Positions 38,432 through 46,434 of a stretch of 64,000 nucleotides of DNA are shown here, piece after piece. The notes beneath the pieces are model-generated. The model did no database searches. It was not told the DNA's origin and saw only the letters and a list, made by a program, of their open reading frames with translations. The stretch's first letter is position 1; each line of letters begins with the position of its first letter. The DNA comes from an uncultured Litoreibacter sp. (GTDB lineage: Bacteria; Pseudomonadota; Alphaproteobacteria; Rhodobacterales; Rhodobacteraceae): NCBI RefSeq assembly GCF_947501785.1, contig NZ_CANMXB010000001.1, positions 2,189,048 to 2,253,047 of the forward strand. The letters are read 5' to 3'. A program made the position numbers and the translations under genes.

Positions 38432-38475
38432 AACAGGTGCCCATGTGCGGCAACTGTCGCGCTAGTGCAAGGCCG

Positions 38476-38604
38476 TTACGACGAGAGCCGCTTGCGGCGG
38501 GTCCGTTGAATGACAAGGTAGAAAACCACAACGCCACCGGTAAAGCTTGCCCCAATGAACATCGGGGTTGAGTTGGCGGCGATGTATGTGAACGGAGCTT
38601 GCAT
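38476..38604 (-). CDS. Mini membrane protein, copy B (tandem paralogue)
   Basis: The 42-aa peptide starts at the ATG at 38604 with MQAPFTYIAANSTPMFIGAS and is one membrane helix (about 14-32) followed by a basic tail RTRRKRLSS. It aligns with the neighbouring 44-aa peptide at 38719-38853 over YIAAN..PM.IGASFT.GV.VFYLV..RT, which shows a tandem duplication and argues that both are real genes. It is predicted inner-membrane, C-terminus inside. The function is unknown. It lies in the ybeY-phoH gap. Confidence 0.7.
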   Translation of the reverse strand: MQAPFTYIAANSTPMFIGASFTGGVVVFYLVIQRTRRKRLSS

Positions 38605-38718
38605 CGTTAAAACGTCCCAAGTGGCAGATGTGTAGGCAATAGTTGAGAATTTGGGCAATTCTTTGTCAAACCCATCCAGGGATACGCGGCATTTTGCAAC
38701 GTATCCCCGGCGGTGACG

Positions 38719-38853
38719 TTACCCGTTCAGCGCGGTGTCGCCTTGACGGTGTTTGATCGTACGCATCATCACCAGATAAAAAACAGCAACGCCGCACGTA
38801 AATGAGGCGCCAATCAGCATTGGCACAATATTGGCCGCAATGTAGTCGAACAT
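38719..38853 (-). CDS. Mini membrane protein, copy A (tandem paralogue)
   Basis: This 44-aa peptide (MFDYIAANIVPMLIGASFTC..., one helix at about 10-30, basic/hydrophilic tail RTIKHRQGD) has a good start signal, AGAAGGGA upstream of the ATG at 38853. The conserved pattern shared with the downstream copy (IGASFTxGVxVFYLVxxRT) is under selection by its look: the Gly, Ser and Phe positions are kept while flanks differ. It is the first gene after phoH on this strand. I know of no described family. Confidence 0.72.
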   Translation of the reverse strand: MFDYIAANIVPMLIGASFTCGVAVFYLVMMRTIKHRQGDTALNG

Positions 38854-38973
38854 ACCTGTTCCCTTCTTTCTCAGTCTTCGCTGAAAAAGTCCCTAATAGG
38901 AAATTAAGGCGCATTTTTGACTGAAAACCGTCCGGGAGGCGCTCCCACAGTGATCTGGGCGAGATTGCTCAGA

Positions 38974-39987
38974 TCACTGCTGCTTATTCTCAAACACTTC
39001 GTATGCTTCGATAATGCGCGCGACCAACGGGTGCCGCACCACATCTTTGGAGGTGAAGTAGTTGAACGCCACTCCATCAACACCCTTCAAAAGGTCCTCC
39101 GCGTCCCGCAGGCCGGATTTAACCCCTCTGGGCAGGTCAATCTGACTACGATCACCGGTGATGACCATGCGAGAGCCCTGCCCCAAACGGGTCAGGAACA
39201 TCTTCATCTGCATAGTGGTGGCGTTCTGAGCCTCATCCAGCACCACAAACGCATTCGACAAGGTCCGGCCGCGCATGAAGGCCAGAGGCGCAATCTCGAT
39301 GCGCTTCTCCTCGATCAGTTTGGCGGACTGCTTTCCAGGCAAGAAATCGTTCAATGCGTCGTACAGGGGCTGCATGTACGGATCGACCTTGTCTTTCATG
39401 TCGCCCGGCAGATACCCCAGCTTCTCGCCAGCCTCGACCGCAGGGCGGGACAGAATGATCCGGTCCACTTCCCCATTGAGAAATTTTGAAACGCCAACGG
39501 CAACAGCAAGGTAGGTCTTCCCGGTGCCTGCCGGCCCGATCCCGAACCCCAGCTCATTGTTCATCAATGAAAGCACGTAGTCCTTTTGCGCCTGCGTGCG
39601 GGGTTCAACCGTCTTCTTGCGAGTTTTTATTTCCACGGCCGCGCCGGAGAACATCTCGATTTGGTCGCCGTCGCGGGTACCGGTATCAGCATCCGACCCG
39701 CCCATCCGGATTTCGGCGGTGATTTCGGCGGGCGACACTTCTTTGCCAGACTCCAACCGGACGTAGAGTGCATTCAGCACCCGTGCGGCCTCCTCTCGCG
39801 CGTCGCCCATGACGGCAAGCTGGTTGCCCCGGCGAACGATCTGCACGCCGAGGGTGGATTCAATCTGCGTAAGATGGCTGTCGAATTCTCCGCAAAGATC
39901 AATCAGCAGCCTGTTGTCTGGATATTCGAGTAGCAATTCGTGATCCGGGGCATCCGCATCTGGCGGATTAAGGGCGCTGAAGGTCAA
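38974..39987 (-). CDS. phoH: PhoH-like ATPase (YbeZ type)
   Basis: The 337-aa protein has an N-terminal KH-like RNA-binding region and a PhoH ATPase core with Walker A GPAGTGKTYLA, Walker B FVVLDEAQNAT and the sensor segment VITGDRSQIDLP. It is thought to work with YbeY in RNA processing and ribosome maturation. It is followed by the two mini membrane protein genes and ybeY on the same strand and preceded by a terminator of the upstream lipoprotein gene. Confidence 0.94.
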   Translation of the reverse strand: MTFSALNPPDADAPDHELLLEYPDNRLLIDLCGEFDSHLTQIESTLGVQIVRRGNQLAVMGDAREEAARVLNALYVRLESGKEVSPAEITAEIRMGGSDADTGTRDGDQIEMFSGAAVEIKTRKKTVEPRTQAQKDYVLSLMNNELGFGIGPAGTGKTYLAVAVGVSKFLNGEVDRIILSRPAVEAGEKLGYLPGDMKDKVDPYMQPLYDALNDFLPGKQSAKLIEEKRIEIAPLAFMRGRTLSNAFVVLDEAQNATTMQMKMFLTRLGQGSRMVITGDRSQIDLPRGVKSGLRDAEDLLKGVDGVAFNYFTSKDVVRHPLVARIIEAYEVFENKQQ

Positions 39988-40073
39988 TCGGGTCTCCTAT
40001 GTTGGCTGATCTTATGGTGACGGGTCCGTCGCAGCGGTGCAAGCGTATCCCGGCAAGTTTCACTATTCTGAAA

Positions 40074-40106
40074 CAAAAAAGGCCGCAGCAAACGCTGCGA
40101 CCTTTC
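40074..40106 (-). terminator. Rho-independent terminator after the small lipoprotein gene
   Basis: On the minus strand AAAGGTCGCAGC and GCTGCGGCCTTT form a stem with a GTTT loop, followed by TTTG. It closes the OmpA/lipoprotein unit and separates it from phoH. Confidence 0.85.
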
Positions 40107-40131
40107 TGAAAAATTGACGGGATAACGCACT

Positions 40132-40437
40132 CTAGATCGAGTCTCCGATATCGGTACCGCCTTTGTAGTTGCCGGTCGCATAGCCCGGAGGCGCCGCGCC
40201 AGAACAAACGGGCTTACCATTTCGATCCAGACGAGCCGACAGATAGCCCTCCACGCCGTCATCGATAATCCAGTGGTCACACCCGCGTGGGTCAACCCAA
40301 ATGCCAGCTTGCAACTCTGATAGATCACCGTTTCCGCGCCCATAGTCGCGGGTTTTGTCACCACCGTTGTGTTCGCAAGCGGTTGTTACGGCCGCCACAA
40401 TACCAAGGGCCGCGACGGTTTTGAATGCTCTCATCAT
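40132..40437 (-). CDS. Small exported protein with WVDPxGCxHW domain
   Basis: The product of about 101 aa starts MMRAFKTVAALGIVAAVTTAC, a signal sequence with a degenerate lipobox, so it is probably a lipoprotein. The mature part contains IWVDPRGCDHWIIDDGVEGY followed by RNGKPVC, a domain also found in the OmpA gene directly upstream. Two ATGs (40437 and 40434) are possible; GGAGAGG precedes both. The domain has two conserved Cys and Trp residues that suggest a small disulfide-stabilised module. Function unknown; cell-envelope location likely. Confidence 0.72.
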   Translation of the reverse strand: MMRAFKTVAALGIVAAVTTACEHNGGDKTRDYGRGNGDLSELQAGIWVDPRGCDHWIIDDGVEGYLSARLDRNGKPVCSGAAPPGYATGNYKGGTDIGDSI

Positions 40438-40454
40438 ACCTCTCCCGTTCCCAA

Positions 40455-41093
40455 CTAGCGGATACATTGAATTTCGACACGGCGGTTTGCCGCTTTGCCG
40501 CGCGATGTTCGGTTGGATGCTTTCGGCACTCGCTCGCCGTAGCCCCGGACGCCTGCGACGCGGACGCCAGCTTGGCGGGCAACTTGCGCAACAGCACGTG
40601 CGCGCCGATCCGACAACGCCAAATTGTATTCGTCTGAAGCCCGACTGTCGGTGTGACCTTCAATGATATAGGCAGTGGCGCCAGCCGACTGGAAGAATTG
40701 CAGCAGACGCTGGCGGTTTGCGCTGTTGATGGAGTGCTGGTTGGTTGCAAACAGCTGATCCGAATTCATCACTGCGCAGGTGTTGCCGCGGCGACAAACA
40801 GGTATGCCGTCACGGGTCACATGGGGTGTCATGAAACCCTCGATGCCGTCATCCATAACCCAGTGCTCGCACCCGTCCGGGTCGACCCAGATTGTCGGAA
40901 TGTACCGTTCGGCAATCACTGTCGTCCGGCGCGCGATGCGGCCGCTCTGTATTGTGCCTTGGGTAAACCCGTCTTCCGTGTAGATGTATTGTTGCTGCGC
41001 ATTCGCCTCGGACATTGAGAAAACCAGTGACGCGAATGCCACGGCTCCCCCTGCCAAGACGGAGTGCAGAGTTTTTGACAATGTAAATGTCAC
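40455..41093 (-). CDS. OmpA family protein with WVDPxGCxHW domain
   Basis: The 212-aa protein begins with a signal peptide (GTG start at 41093, MTFTLSKTLHSV...), then the module TIWVDPDGCEHWVMDDGIEG with GIPVC, then an OmpA C-terminal peptidoglycan-binding domain: LLQFFQSAGATAYIIEGHTD, and SDRRARAVAQVARQAGV, with the conserved Asp and Arg of the diaminopimelate site. It would tether the envelope to peptidoglycan while the N-terminal module does something else. The gene is 18 nt upstream of the small lipoprotein gene that shares the module; both are in one unit. Confidence 0.83.
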   Translation of the reverse strand: MTFTLSKTLHSVLAGGAVAFASLVFSMSEANAQQQYIYTEDGFTQGTIQSGRIARRTTVIAERYIPTIWVDPDGCEHWVMDDGIEGFMTPHVTRDGIPVCRRGNTCAVMNSDQLFATNQHSINSANRQRLLQFFQSAGATAYIIEGHTDSRASDEYNLALSDRRARAVAQVARQAGVRVAGVRGYGERVPKASNRTSRGKAANRRVEIQCIR

Positions 41094-41312
41094 AGCCCTC
41101 GTCCTTCGCCTGATGAACTAACGTTTCTTATTGCTGCCTCCTTGCCCCTAAGGCGGCAGTTTTGCTCTATATCTACCTGAACCTATCAAAGTTGGACACA
41201 AATTAAAGTGAAATCTACTATATATAGTTGCCTAATTGGCGGCACGGCCGCGCATTGCCACGGCAGCCCGATGCGTCTGGCGGCAGTCAGCCCTGCTCCC
41301 GGCACCGGAAAT

Positions 41313-42626
41313 TCAGTTGGAAACCAGTTGCCCAGTCAATGAATTCGTCATGTTCTTTGTGACTTCGACGGGCTGCACGGTGCCAATCAATTCGGCGGAT
41401 GCCTCAGCATGTACAGCATGTAGATATTCAGATTTGCCAATAAGCTGGCCATCCTGCCGACCCGTTTTCTCGAACAGCACGTTGACTTGCCGACCAACCA
41501 TGTCGGCCTGTGTCTGATATTGCTGTTCCGTCAAAAGCGCCTGCAGCCGGTGCAGACGGTCTGTCGCCACATCGGCCGGCACATCTTCTTTCTCCGCGGC
41601 GGGCGTGCCCGGGCGCGCAGAATACTTGAATGAATAGGCCTGCCCGTAATGCACGTCCCGAACCAGCTGCATCGTCGCCTCAAAATCCTCGTCCGTTTCG
41701 CCGGGGAAACCCACAATGAAATCGCCTGAGAACATGAGGTCAGGACGGGCGTCCCGGATGCGCGCGATGATGTCACGGTACTGGTTCGCCGTGTGTTTGC
41801 GGTTCATGGCCTTCAGAATTCGGTCTGAACCGGACTGCACTGGCAGGTGCAAATACGGCATCAGCTTCTCGCAGGTGCCATGCGCGTGGATCAGCGCGTC
41901 ATCCATATCGTTGGGGTGTGACGTGGTAAACCGGATGCGCTTCAGGTCATCAATTTCAGCAAGGTCCCAGATCAGTCCGGCCAGGCCGCGTTCGTGGCCG
42001 TGATAGGCGTTGACGTTTTGGCCAAGAAGGGTGATCTCCCGCACGCCGCGTTCGACCAGAGCCTGCGCCTCCGACAGGATGCGCTTTGCAGGGCGGGAGA
42101 CTTCGGCGCCCCTCGTATAGGGCACCACGCAGAAGGCACAGAACTTGTCACACCCTTCCTGAACCGTAAGGAACGCCGACGGATTGCGCGCCGGAAGCAC
42201 CCGTTTGGGCAAATGGTCAAACTTGTCTTCTTCGGGAAAATCGGTGTCGAGGGCAGATCGCCCGGCATCAACTTTCTTCATCATCTCCGGCAGGCGGTGA
42301 TAGGTCTGCGGCCCAACGACCAAATCGACCATCGGCTGGCGCCGCATGATTTCCGGGCCTTCGGCCTGCGCCACACACCCCGCCACCCCGATCTTCAGAT
42401 CCGGCTTTTTGTCATGCAGCGGCTTCAACCGGCCCAGGTCGGAATACACTTTCTCGGCCGCCTTCTCGCGGATATGGCAGGTGTTCAGCAAGATCATGTC
42501 AGCCTCATCCATGTCTTGCGTTTGCTCGTAACCATCGCCTTCTAGCGCTTCGGCCATGCGCTCGCTGTCGTAGACGTTCATCTGACATCCATAGGTTTTG
42601 ATGTAGAGCTTCTTGGCGTCGGCCAT
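41313..42626 (-). CDS. miaB: tRNA-2-methylthio-N6-dimethylallyladenosine synthase
   Basis: The 437-aa radical-SAM methylthiotransferase modifies i6A37 in tRNA. The N-terminal UPF0004 domain starts [20 protein letters not shown] with the auxiliary cluster cysteines ([25 protein letters not shown]), the radical SAM motif is CDKFCAFC, and a TRAM domain closes the protein. The open frame extends far upstream, but the ATG at 42626 gives the family N-terminus. It is divergent from the glycosyltransferase-like gene (start 69 nt away). Confidence 0.96.
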   Translation of the reverse strand: MADAKKLYIKTYGCQMNVYDSERMAEALEGDGYEQTQDMDEADMILLNTCHIREKAAEKVYSDLGRLKPLHDKKPDLKIGVAGCVAQAEGPEIMRRQPMVDLVVGPQTYHRLPEMMKKVDAGRSALDTDFPEEDKFDHLPKRVLPARNPSAFLTVQEGCDKFCAFCVVPYTRGAEVSRPAKRILSEAQALVERGVREITLLGQNVNAYHGHERGLAGLIWDLAEIDDLKRIRFTTSHPNDMDDALIHAHGTCEKLMPYLHLPVQSGSDRILKAMNRKHTANQYRDIIARIRDARPDLMFSGDFIVGFPGETDEDFEATMQLVRDVHYGQAYSFKYSARPGTPAAEKEDVPADVATDRLHRLQALLTEQQYQTQADMVGRQVNVLFEKTGRQDGQLIGKSEYLHAVHAEASAELIGTVQPVEVTKNMTNSLTGQLVSN

Positions 42627-42695
42627 GGGGCACCTGTCATGGGGGTTTCGGGGCGGATGTACATCAGGTCCGGCAGTCTTGCAATTGAAGGGCCG

Positions 42696-43601
42696 ATGAT
42701 TGATTTTAGCCGCAACAAAGAAGCAGGTCACACCCCAGTTATGCAGCACGCATCCCTCAGTGCATTTATCAGCAAGGCACCCACCGTGCTCAAGCCCAAA
42801 GGGCCTTTCGCAATTGTCTTGCTGGAGGACGCCGTTGAGGTTGACAGCACAATTGACCATTGCCACAGCCTGGGCTTCTCCGAAGTGTTGGTATTTGGCA
42901 ATCGGGACCTGCTGCCTGAGGATCGGGGCGCAGCGCATCTGGTGGCTCAGGATATGCATGCCAGCAATGCGATGCCTGAGGTCGTGAATGCGGTGATCGA
43001 AGCGTGTCCGGGCCAGTGGCTGCATTACTGCTACAATTCAGAGTACCTGTACTTCCCGTTCTGCGAGACCAGAAATGTGAAGGAACTGGTAACTTTCAAC
43101 ACCGAAGAACGCCGCGACACGATCATGACCTATGTGATTGACCTCTATTCAAAGGATTTGGGCAAATACTCCAACGCAGTATCGGTGGATGAGGCCTATT
43201 TCGACAAGGCCGGCTACTATGCGCTGCAACGCTTCACCCAGGACGGCCACGCGCTTGAACGACAGTTGGACTTTTTCGGTGGGCTTCGCTGGCGGTATGA
43301 AGAGCATGTCCCATGGCTGAAGCGCCGGATTGACCGGGTCAGCCTGTTCCGAGCTTACAAAGGCCTGACGCTGAGCGGCAATCACACCTTCAACGACGAA
43401 GAATACAACACCTATTCCTGCCCGTGGCATCACAACATTTCCGCCACGGTCTGCTCCTTCAGAACGGCCAAGGCCCTGATGAGCAATCCGGGATCAATGT
43501 ACGCGATCCCGCATTTTTGGTGGAAAGGATCCGAAAGGTTCGAGTGGAATTCAAACCAGCTTATGCAGCTTGGGTTGATGGAGCCGGGGCAATGGTTCTG
43601 A
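42696..43601 (+). CDS. Glycosyltransferase-like protein of unknown substrate
   Basis: The 301-aa soluble protein starts at the ATG at 42696 behind GAAGGG. Residues about 30-60 ([20 protein letters not shown]) and the [13 protein letters not shown], then [13 protein letters not shown], look like the first strands and acidic loop of a GT-A fold, followed by a helix-rich part with [15 protein letters not shown] could not assign it to a named family and the catalytic DxD is not obvious. It lies between miaB and rsgA and ends 14 nt from the convergent rsgA stop. Roseobacter-specific conserved protein is my best description. Confidence 0.6.
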   Translation: MIDFSRNKEAGHTPVMQHASLSAFISKAPTVLKPKGPFAIVLLEDAVEVDSTIDHCHSLGFSEVLVFGNRDLLPEDRGAAHLVAQDMHASNAMPEVVNAVIEACPGQWLHYCYNSEYLYFPFCETRNVKELVTFNTEERRDTIMTYVIDLYSKDLGKYSNAVSVDEAYFDKAGYYALQRFTQDGHALERQLDFFGGLRWRYEEHVPWLKRRIDRVSLFRAYKGLTLSGNHTFNDEEYNTYSCPWHHNISATVCSFRTAKALMSNPGSMYAIPHFWWKGSERFEWNSNQLMQLGLMEPGQWF

Positions 43602-43615
43602 GATAAGTATTGCCG

Positions 43616-44689
43616 CTACTTGCGGTTCTTTTTCTGGATCCCCTTGATCAACTTGCCAAGGCTCTTGTCGCTGGCCTTACGCTCGGCAAGCGTTGTCGAG
43701 TTGAACTTGTCTTCTGCCACCAGTTTTTGCCATCTGGCCAGTCGCGCGGCGTCGATCTGTCCTGCTTCAATGGCGGCAGTCACCGCGCATCCGGGTTCGG
43801 TATCGTGGGCGCAGTCGTTAAATTTGCACTGCGCTGCCAGCTCTTCAAGGTCGGCGAACACCTCTCCCAGACCGGTCGCCGCGTCGGTCAGCTGAAGCTC
43901 CCGCATGCCGGGGGTATCAAGGACGCATGCGCCGTCTGGCAAGATATGCAAATGCCGGTAGGTCGTCGTATGCCGCCCGCGCGCATCATCTTCCCGAATG
44001 CCTTGTGTCTCCACCTTTTGGTTGCCGGACAATGCGTTGACCATCGTCGACTTACCCACCCCAGATGTCCCCAGAAAGGCAACGGTTTGGCCGGGTTTGC
44101 ACCAGGGCGCAAGCTTCTCGGCCGGGTCGCCGCCACGTGCATCAAGAAGCAAGACTGGTACGTCTGACGATACCTGCTCGGCCTGCTCAACATATCCGCT
44201 GGGGTCGTCACATAGATCCGCCTTGGTCAGCACGATGACCGGCGCCACTTCCGCCTCAAAAGCCAATGCGACGAACCGCTCCAACCGCGCGACGTTGAAG
44301 TCCGCATTGCAGGACGTGACCACAAAAACGGTATCAATATTGGCCCCAATCAGCTGAACGGAGCGATCATGCCCGGGAGCGCGTCGCTTAATCAGGCTTT
44401 TGCGTTCAAGCACAACGCTGTCTTGTGGCAAAACCTGATCCAACAGCACCCAGTCGCCGACGGTCGCCTCTACGCTTGGCGGAAGCGTCGCGTCAATGCC
44501 GTCCCCTTTGACCCGCAATCCGCTGCGATGTACTTCTGTCACCCGCACCGGCGGCGTCTGCTCAAGTGCGTCAACATCCGTCTGCTGCGCAAAAAAGGAC
44601 TGCCACCCCAAGACTTCCAACGCAGACAGCGTCCGCGACGTAGCCGATGCGGCGGCGGTCGGCATGAATTGGGAATAGTCCCGCGTCAT
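43616..44689 (-). CDS. rsgA: Ribosome small-subunit-dependent GTPase RsgA
   Basis: The 357-aa circularly permuted GTPase has the order G4 (TKADLC), G1 (GTSGVGKSTMVNALSG), G3 (DTPGMRE), an N-terminal OB fold (VRVTEVHRSGLRVKGDG) and a C-terminal zinc knuckle (CKFNDCAHDTEPGCAV). It acts late in 30S assembly. I start at the ATG at 44689 (MTRDYSQF); the frame is open further upstream. It follows a repeat element and a terminator of hsp20 upstream. Confidence 0.93.
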   Translation of the reverse strand: MTRDYSQFMPTAAASATSRTLSALEVLGWQSFFAQQTDVDALEQTPPVRVTEVHRSGLRVKGDGIDATLPPSVEATVGDWVLLDQVLPQDSVVLERKSLIKRRAPGHDRSVQLIGANIDTVFVVTSCNADFNVARLERFVALAFEAEVAPVIVLTKADLCDDPSGYVEQAEQVSSDVPVLLLDARGGDPAEKLAPWCKPGQTVAFLGTSGVGKSTMVNALSGNQKVETQGIREDDARGRHTTTYRHLHILPDGACVLDTPGMRELQLTDAATGLGEVFADLEELAAQCKFNDCAHDTEPGCAVTAAIEAGQIDAARLARWQKLVAEDKFNSTTLAERKASDKSLGKLIKGIQKKNRK

Positions 44690-44782
44690 CTCAAGCAATT
44701 GTCCTATCAGGAGCGTGTGCCGCACAGCTAACAGGTTCCGCCCCTTGGGCAAATGGGCAACGAAAGATTGGCGCGCCTTGGT

Positions 44783-44846
44783 TTCATCTTGGCAAAATAT
44801 GCCGGGGTGTGGGGCAGAGCCCCGCGTCTCGGCGTGCGCAGCACGT
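44783..44846 (-). repeat. Intergenic hairpin repeat, copy 4 (short)
   Basis: On the minus strand: GGGGCTCTGCCCC hairpin, then CCCCGGCATATTTTGCC. It matches the 3' half of copies 1-3 and lacks the ATTGGGCGCC block. It lies between the rsgA start and the hsp20 terminator. Confidence 0.6.
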
Positions 44847-44848
44847 CG

Positions 44849-44887
44849 AAAAAAAAAGCGCGGCCTTCGGGAGAAAAAGGCCGCGCT
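44849..44887 (-). terminator. Rho-independent terminator of hsp20
   Basis: AGCGCGGCCTT (44877-44887) and AAGGCCGCGCT (44857-44867) arms on the minus strand, loop TTTCTCCCG, then a nine-base T tract at 44857-44849. Ideal intrinsic terminator 25 nt after the hsp20 stop. Confidence 0.95.
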
Positions 44888-44912
44888 CCTATCAGTCAGG
44901 CTTTAAAGGGAC

Positions 44913-45386
44913 TTAAGCCCCGACAGGTTTCTTTGATTTCTTGCCTTCGATTGCCTTAGTGCCCCCATTTGCGATCTCGATCGTGCGAGGTTTCAGGGCT
45001 TCGGGAACTTCGCGCACCAGGTCGACATGCAGCATGCCGTCGGTGTGGGACGCACCGGTCACCCGAACGTGGTCAGCAAGATGGAAACGTTTTTCGAACG
45101 CGCGGGTCGCAATACCGCGGTGCAGATATGTACGCTCAGACTCGTCTTCGCCCTTTTTGGCCGAAACGATCAACGCGTTTTCGCGCTGCTCGACATTGAG
45201 GTCGGCATCAGCAAAACCGGCAACTGCCACCGAGATGCGGTACGCATCCTCATCGGTCTTCTCGATATTGTAGGGCGGGTAGGTGGTGTGGTTGACCTCA
45301 GAGGTCAGCACACGGTCCATAAGGTCAGCGACACGGTCAAAACCGACAGTGGCGCGGTAAAGAGGGGCGAAATCATAGGCTCGCAT
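44913..45386 (-). CDS. Small heat shock protein Hsp20 (IbpA-like)
   Basis: The 157-aa alpha-crystallin-domain chaperone starts MRAYDFAPLYRATVGFDR at the ATG at 45386. The core runs from YPPYNIEKTDEDAYRISVAV through ERTYLHRGIATRAFEKRFHL to a C-terminus EALKPRTIEI with the IxI anchor. The frame also contains an ATG at 45395, but AAAGGA is 8 nt from the second ATG, so I use that one. The promoter has sigma32 consensus boxes and the leader ends in a weak hairpin over the ribosome binding site. It holds unfolding proteins for refolding under heat stress. Confidence 0.95.
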   Translation of the reverse strand: MRAYDFAPLYRATVGFDRVADLMDRVLTSEVNHTTYPPYNIEKTDEDAYRISVAVAGFADADLNVEQRENALIVSAKKGEDESERTYLHRGIATRAFEKRFHLADHVRVTGASHTDGMLHVDLVREVPEALKPRTIEIANGGTKAIEGKKSKKPVGA

Positions 45387-45395
45387 AGTAGTCAT

Positions 45396-45408
45396 CCTTT
45401 CGAAAAAG
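45396..45408 (-). promoter_or_regulatory. Possible RNA thermometer hairpin over the hsp20 SD
   Basis: On the minus strand CTTTT-TCG-AAAGG folds into a 5-bp stem that hides most of the AAAGGA Shine-Dalgarno, with TTG just 5' of it. U-rich strands against the SD are the feature of fourU/ROSE-type thermometers that open at high temperature. The stem is short, and I could not compute its stability. Confidence 0.4.
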
Positions 45409-45490
45409 CAATGTTATGTGGGCGCGGCCTTCCACGTCGGACAGGCCGCATTAGCTTGTCATCGAACCCAGCTTTGGCATCCGATGCTGT

Positions 45491-45521
45491 AAATGTGGGA
45501 AGGCGTTTTTCCCCTTTCAAG
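45491..45521 (-). promoter_or_regulatory. Sigma32-type (RpoH) promoter of hsp20
   Basis: On the minus strand CTTGAAA (45521-45515) and CCCACATTT (45499-45491) are 15 nt apart, matching the sigma32 consensus CTTGAAA and CCCCATNT. It predicts a leader of about 95-100 nt for the hsp20 mRNA, directly behind the upstream protease gene. Confidence 0.75.
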
Positions 45522-45538
45522 GGGTATATGGGGCGTTT

Positions 45539-46366
45539 TTAGGGCTTGACGAAACGGGCGCCCGACGGCTGCAAACCGCTTTTGAAGGTCAGCCGGTTTG
45601 TTTGCGGCGTGGCCCGGGTAAATACGCCGTCTGATCGCTCCATCTGGTCCAGCAGTTCGCTCAGCCGGTCTTCCACACCGACGGTCAGGGACACTTTGCG
45701 CGTGTTCCATTCCGCCTTTGCAGAGACCACCGACATGATGCGGGCCTTACCATCTTCCATGACAAAAACCGGCGCTCCGGACGCCCCGAAGTCGACATCG
45801 CACGAGGTGACGTAGACGCCCGGATCTTTGGCCAACACATGGCAAGTTTGCTGTATGGAAGGTGCCTCTGCCCGGTCCTTGGCATAGGACACGACCTGCA
45901 ATTCCTGCCCCTGCCGCACTTGGTTACCCGTTTCAAATGGGGTGATCGACGGGTGACGAATAGGCTGGTCCAGTTGAATCAACGCTATGTCCGATGATAC
46001 CCGATCAACGTTTTCACGCCCTTTGTAGACGTATCCGGCGTGGACCACCGATTGGCGTACACCGCGATATGCGGCGGCACGGCCCGCACGCCAGCCCGCG
46101 AGGAATTCAATATCCGCGTCATCCATCCGAATGCCGGTTGATGCGTCAAAAAGGCAATGCGCTGCCGTTAGAACCTGGTCAGGCGCAATCAAGGTGCCGG
46201 TGCAGAAACCCGTCCCGCCCAGGTTCAAACGTCCAACGCCTTGCCAGGCCTTGGACTGGTCCAGCGTAGCAAGTTTTTGCAATCCGGTCGCGTCTTGAGC
46301 ATGCGCCGACGACGTTATGCCGGCGGCGGCAAAGGCAGCGAACAGAAATGCGGTTAGACGGCCCAT
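45539..46366 (-). CDS. Secreted trypsin-like serine protease
   Basis: The 275-aa exported protein has a signal peptide (MGRLTAFLFAAFAAAGITSSAHA) and an S1 chymotrypsin fold with the catalytic triad: His in VLTAAHC, Asp in SSDIALIQL and Ser in FGASGAPVF. Cysteine pairs around residues 55-70 and 180-200 (TCHVLA, TSCDVDFG) fit a periplasmic protein. The substrate is unknown. It ends just before the hsp20 promoter. Confidence 0.88.
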   Translation of the reverse strand: MGRLTAFLFAAFAAAGITSSAHAQDATGLQKLATLDQSKAWQGVGRLNLGGTGFCTGTLIAPDQVLTAAHCLFDASTGIRMDDADIEFLAGWRAGRAAAYRGVRQSVVHAGYVYKGRENVDRVSSDIALIQLDQPIRHPSITPFETGNQVRQGQELQVVSYAKDRAEAPSIQQTCHVLAKDPGVYVTSCDVDFGASGAPVFVMEDGKARIMSVVSAKAEWNTRKVSLTVGVEDRLSELLDQMERSDGVFTRATPQTNRLTFKSGLQPSGARFVKP

Positions 46367-46434
46367 TGATGGTTCCAGCGTATGATCGGGCGACCACCAT
46401 AACGCGAAGGTGCGGCAAAAATGCGGCTGGTTTC

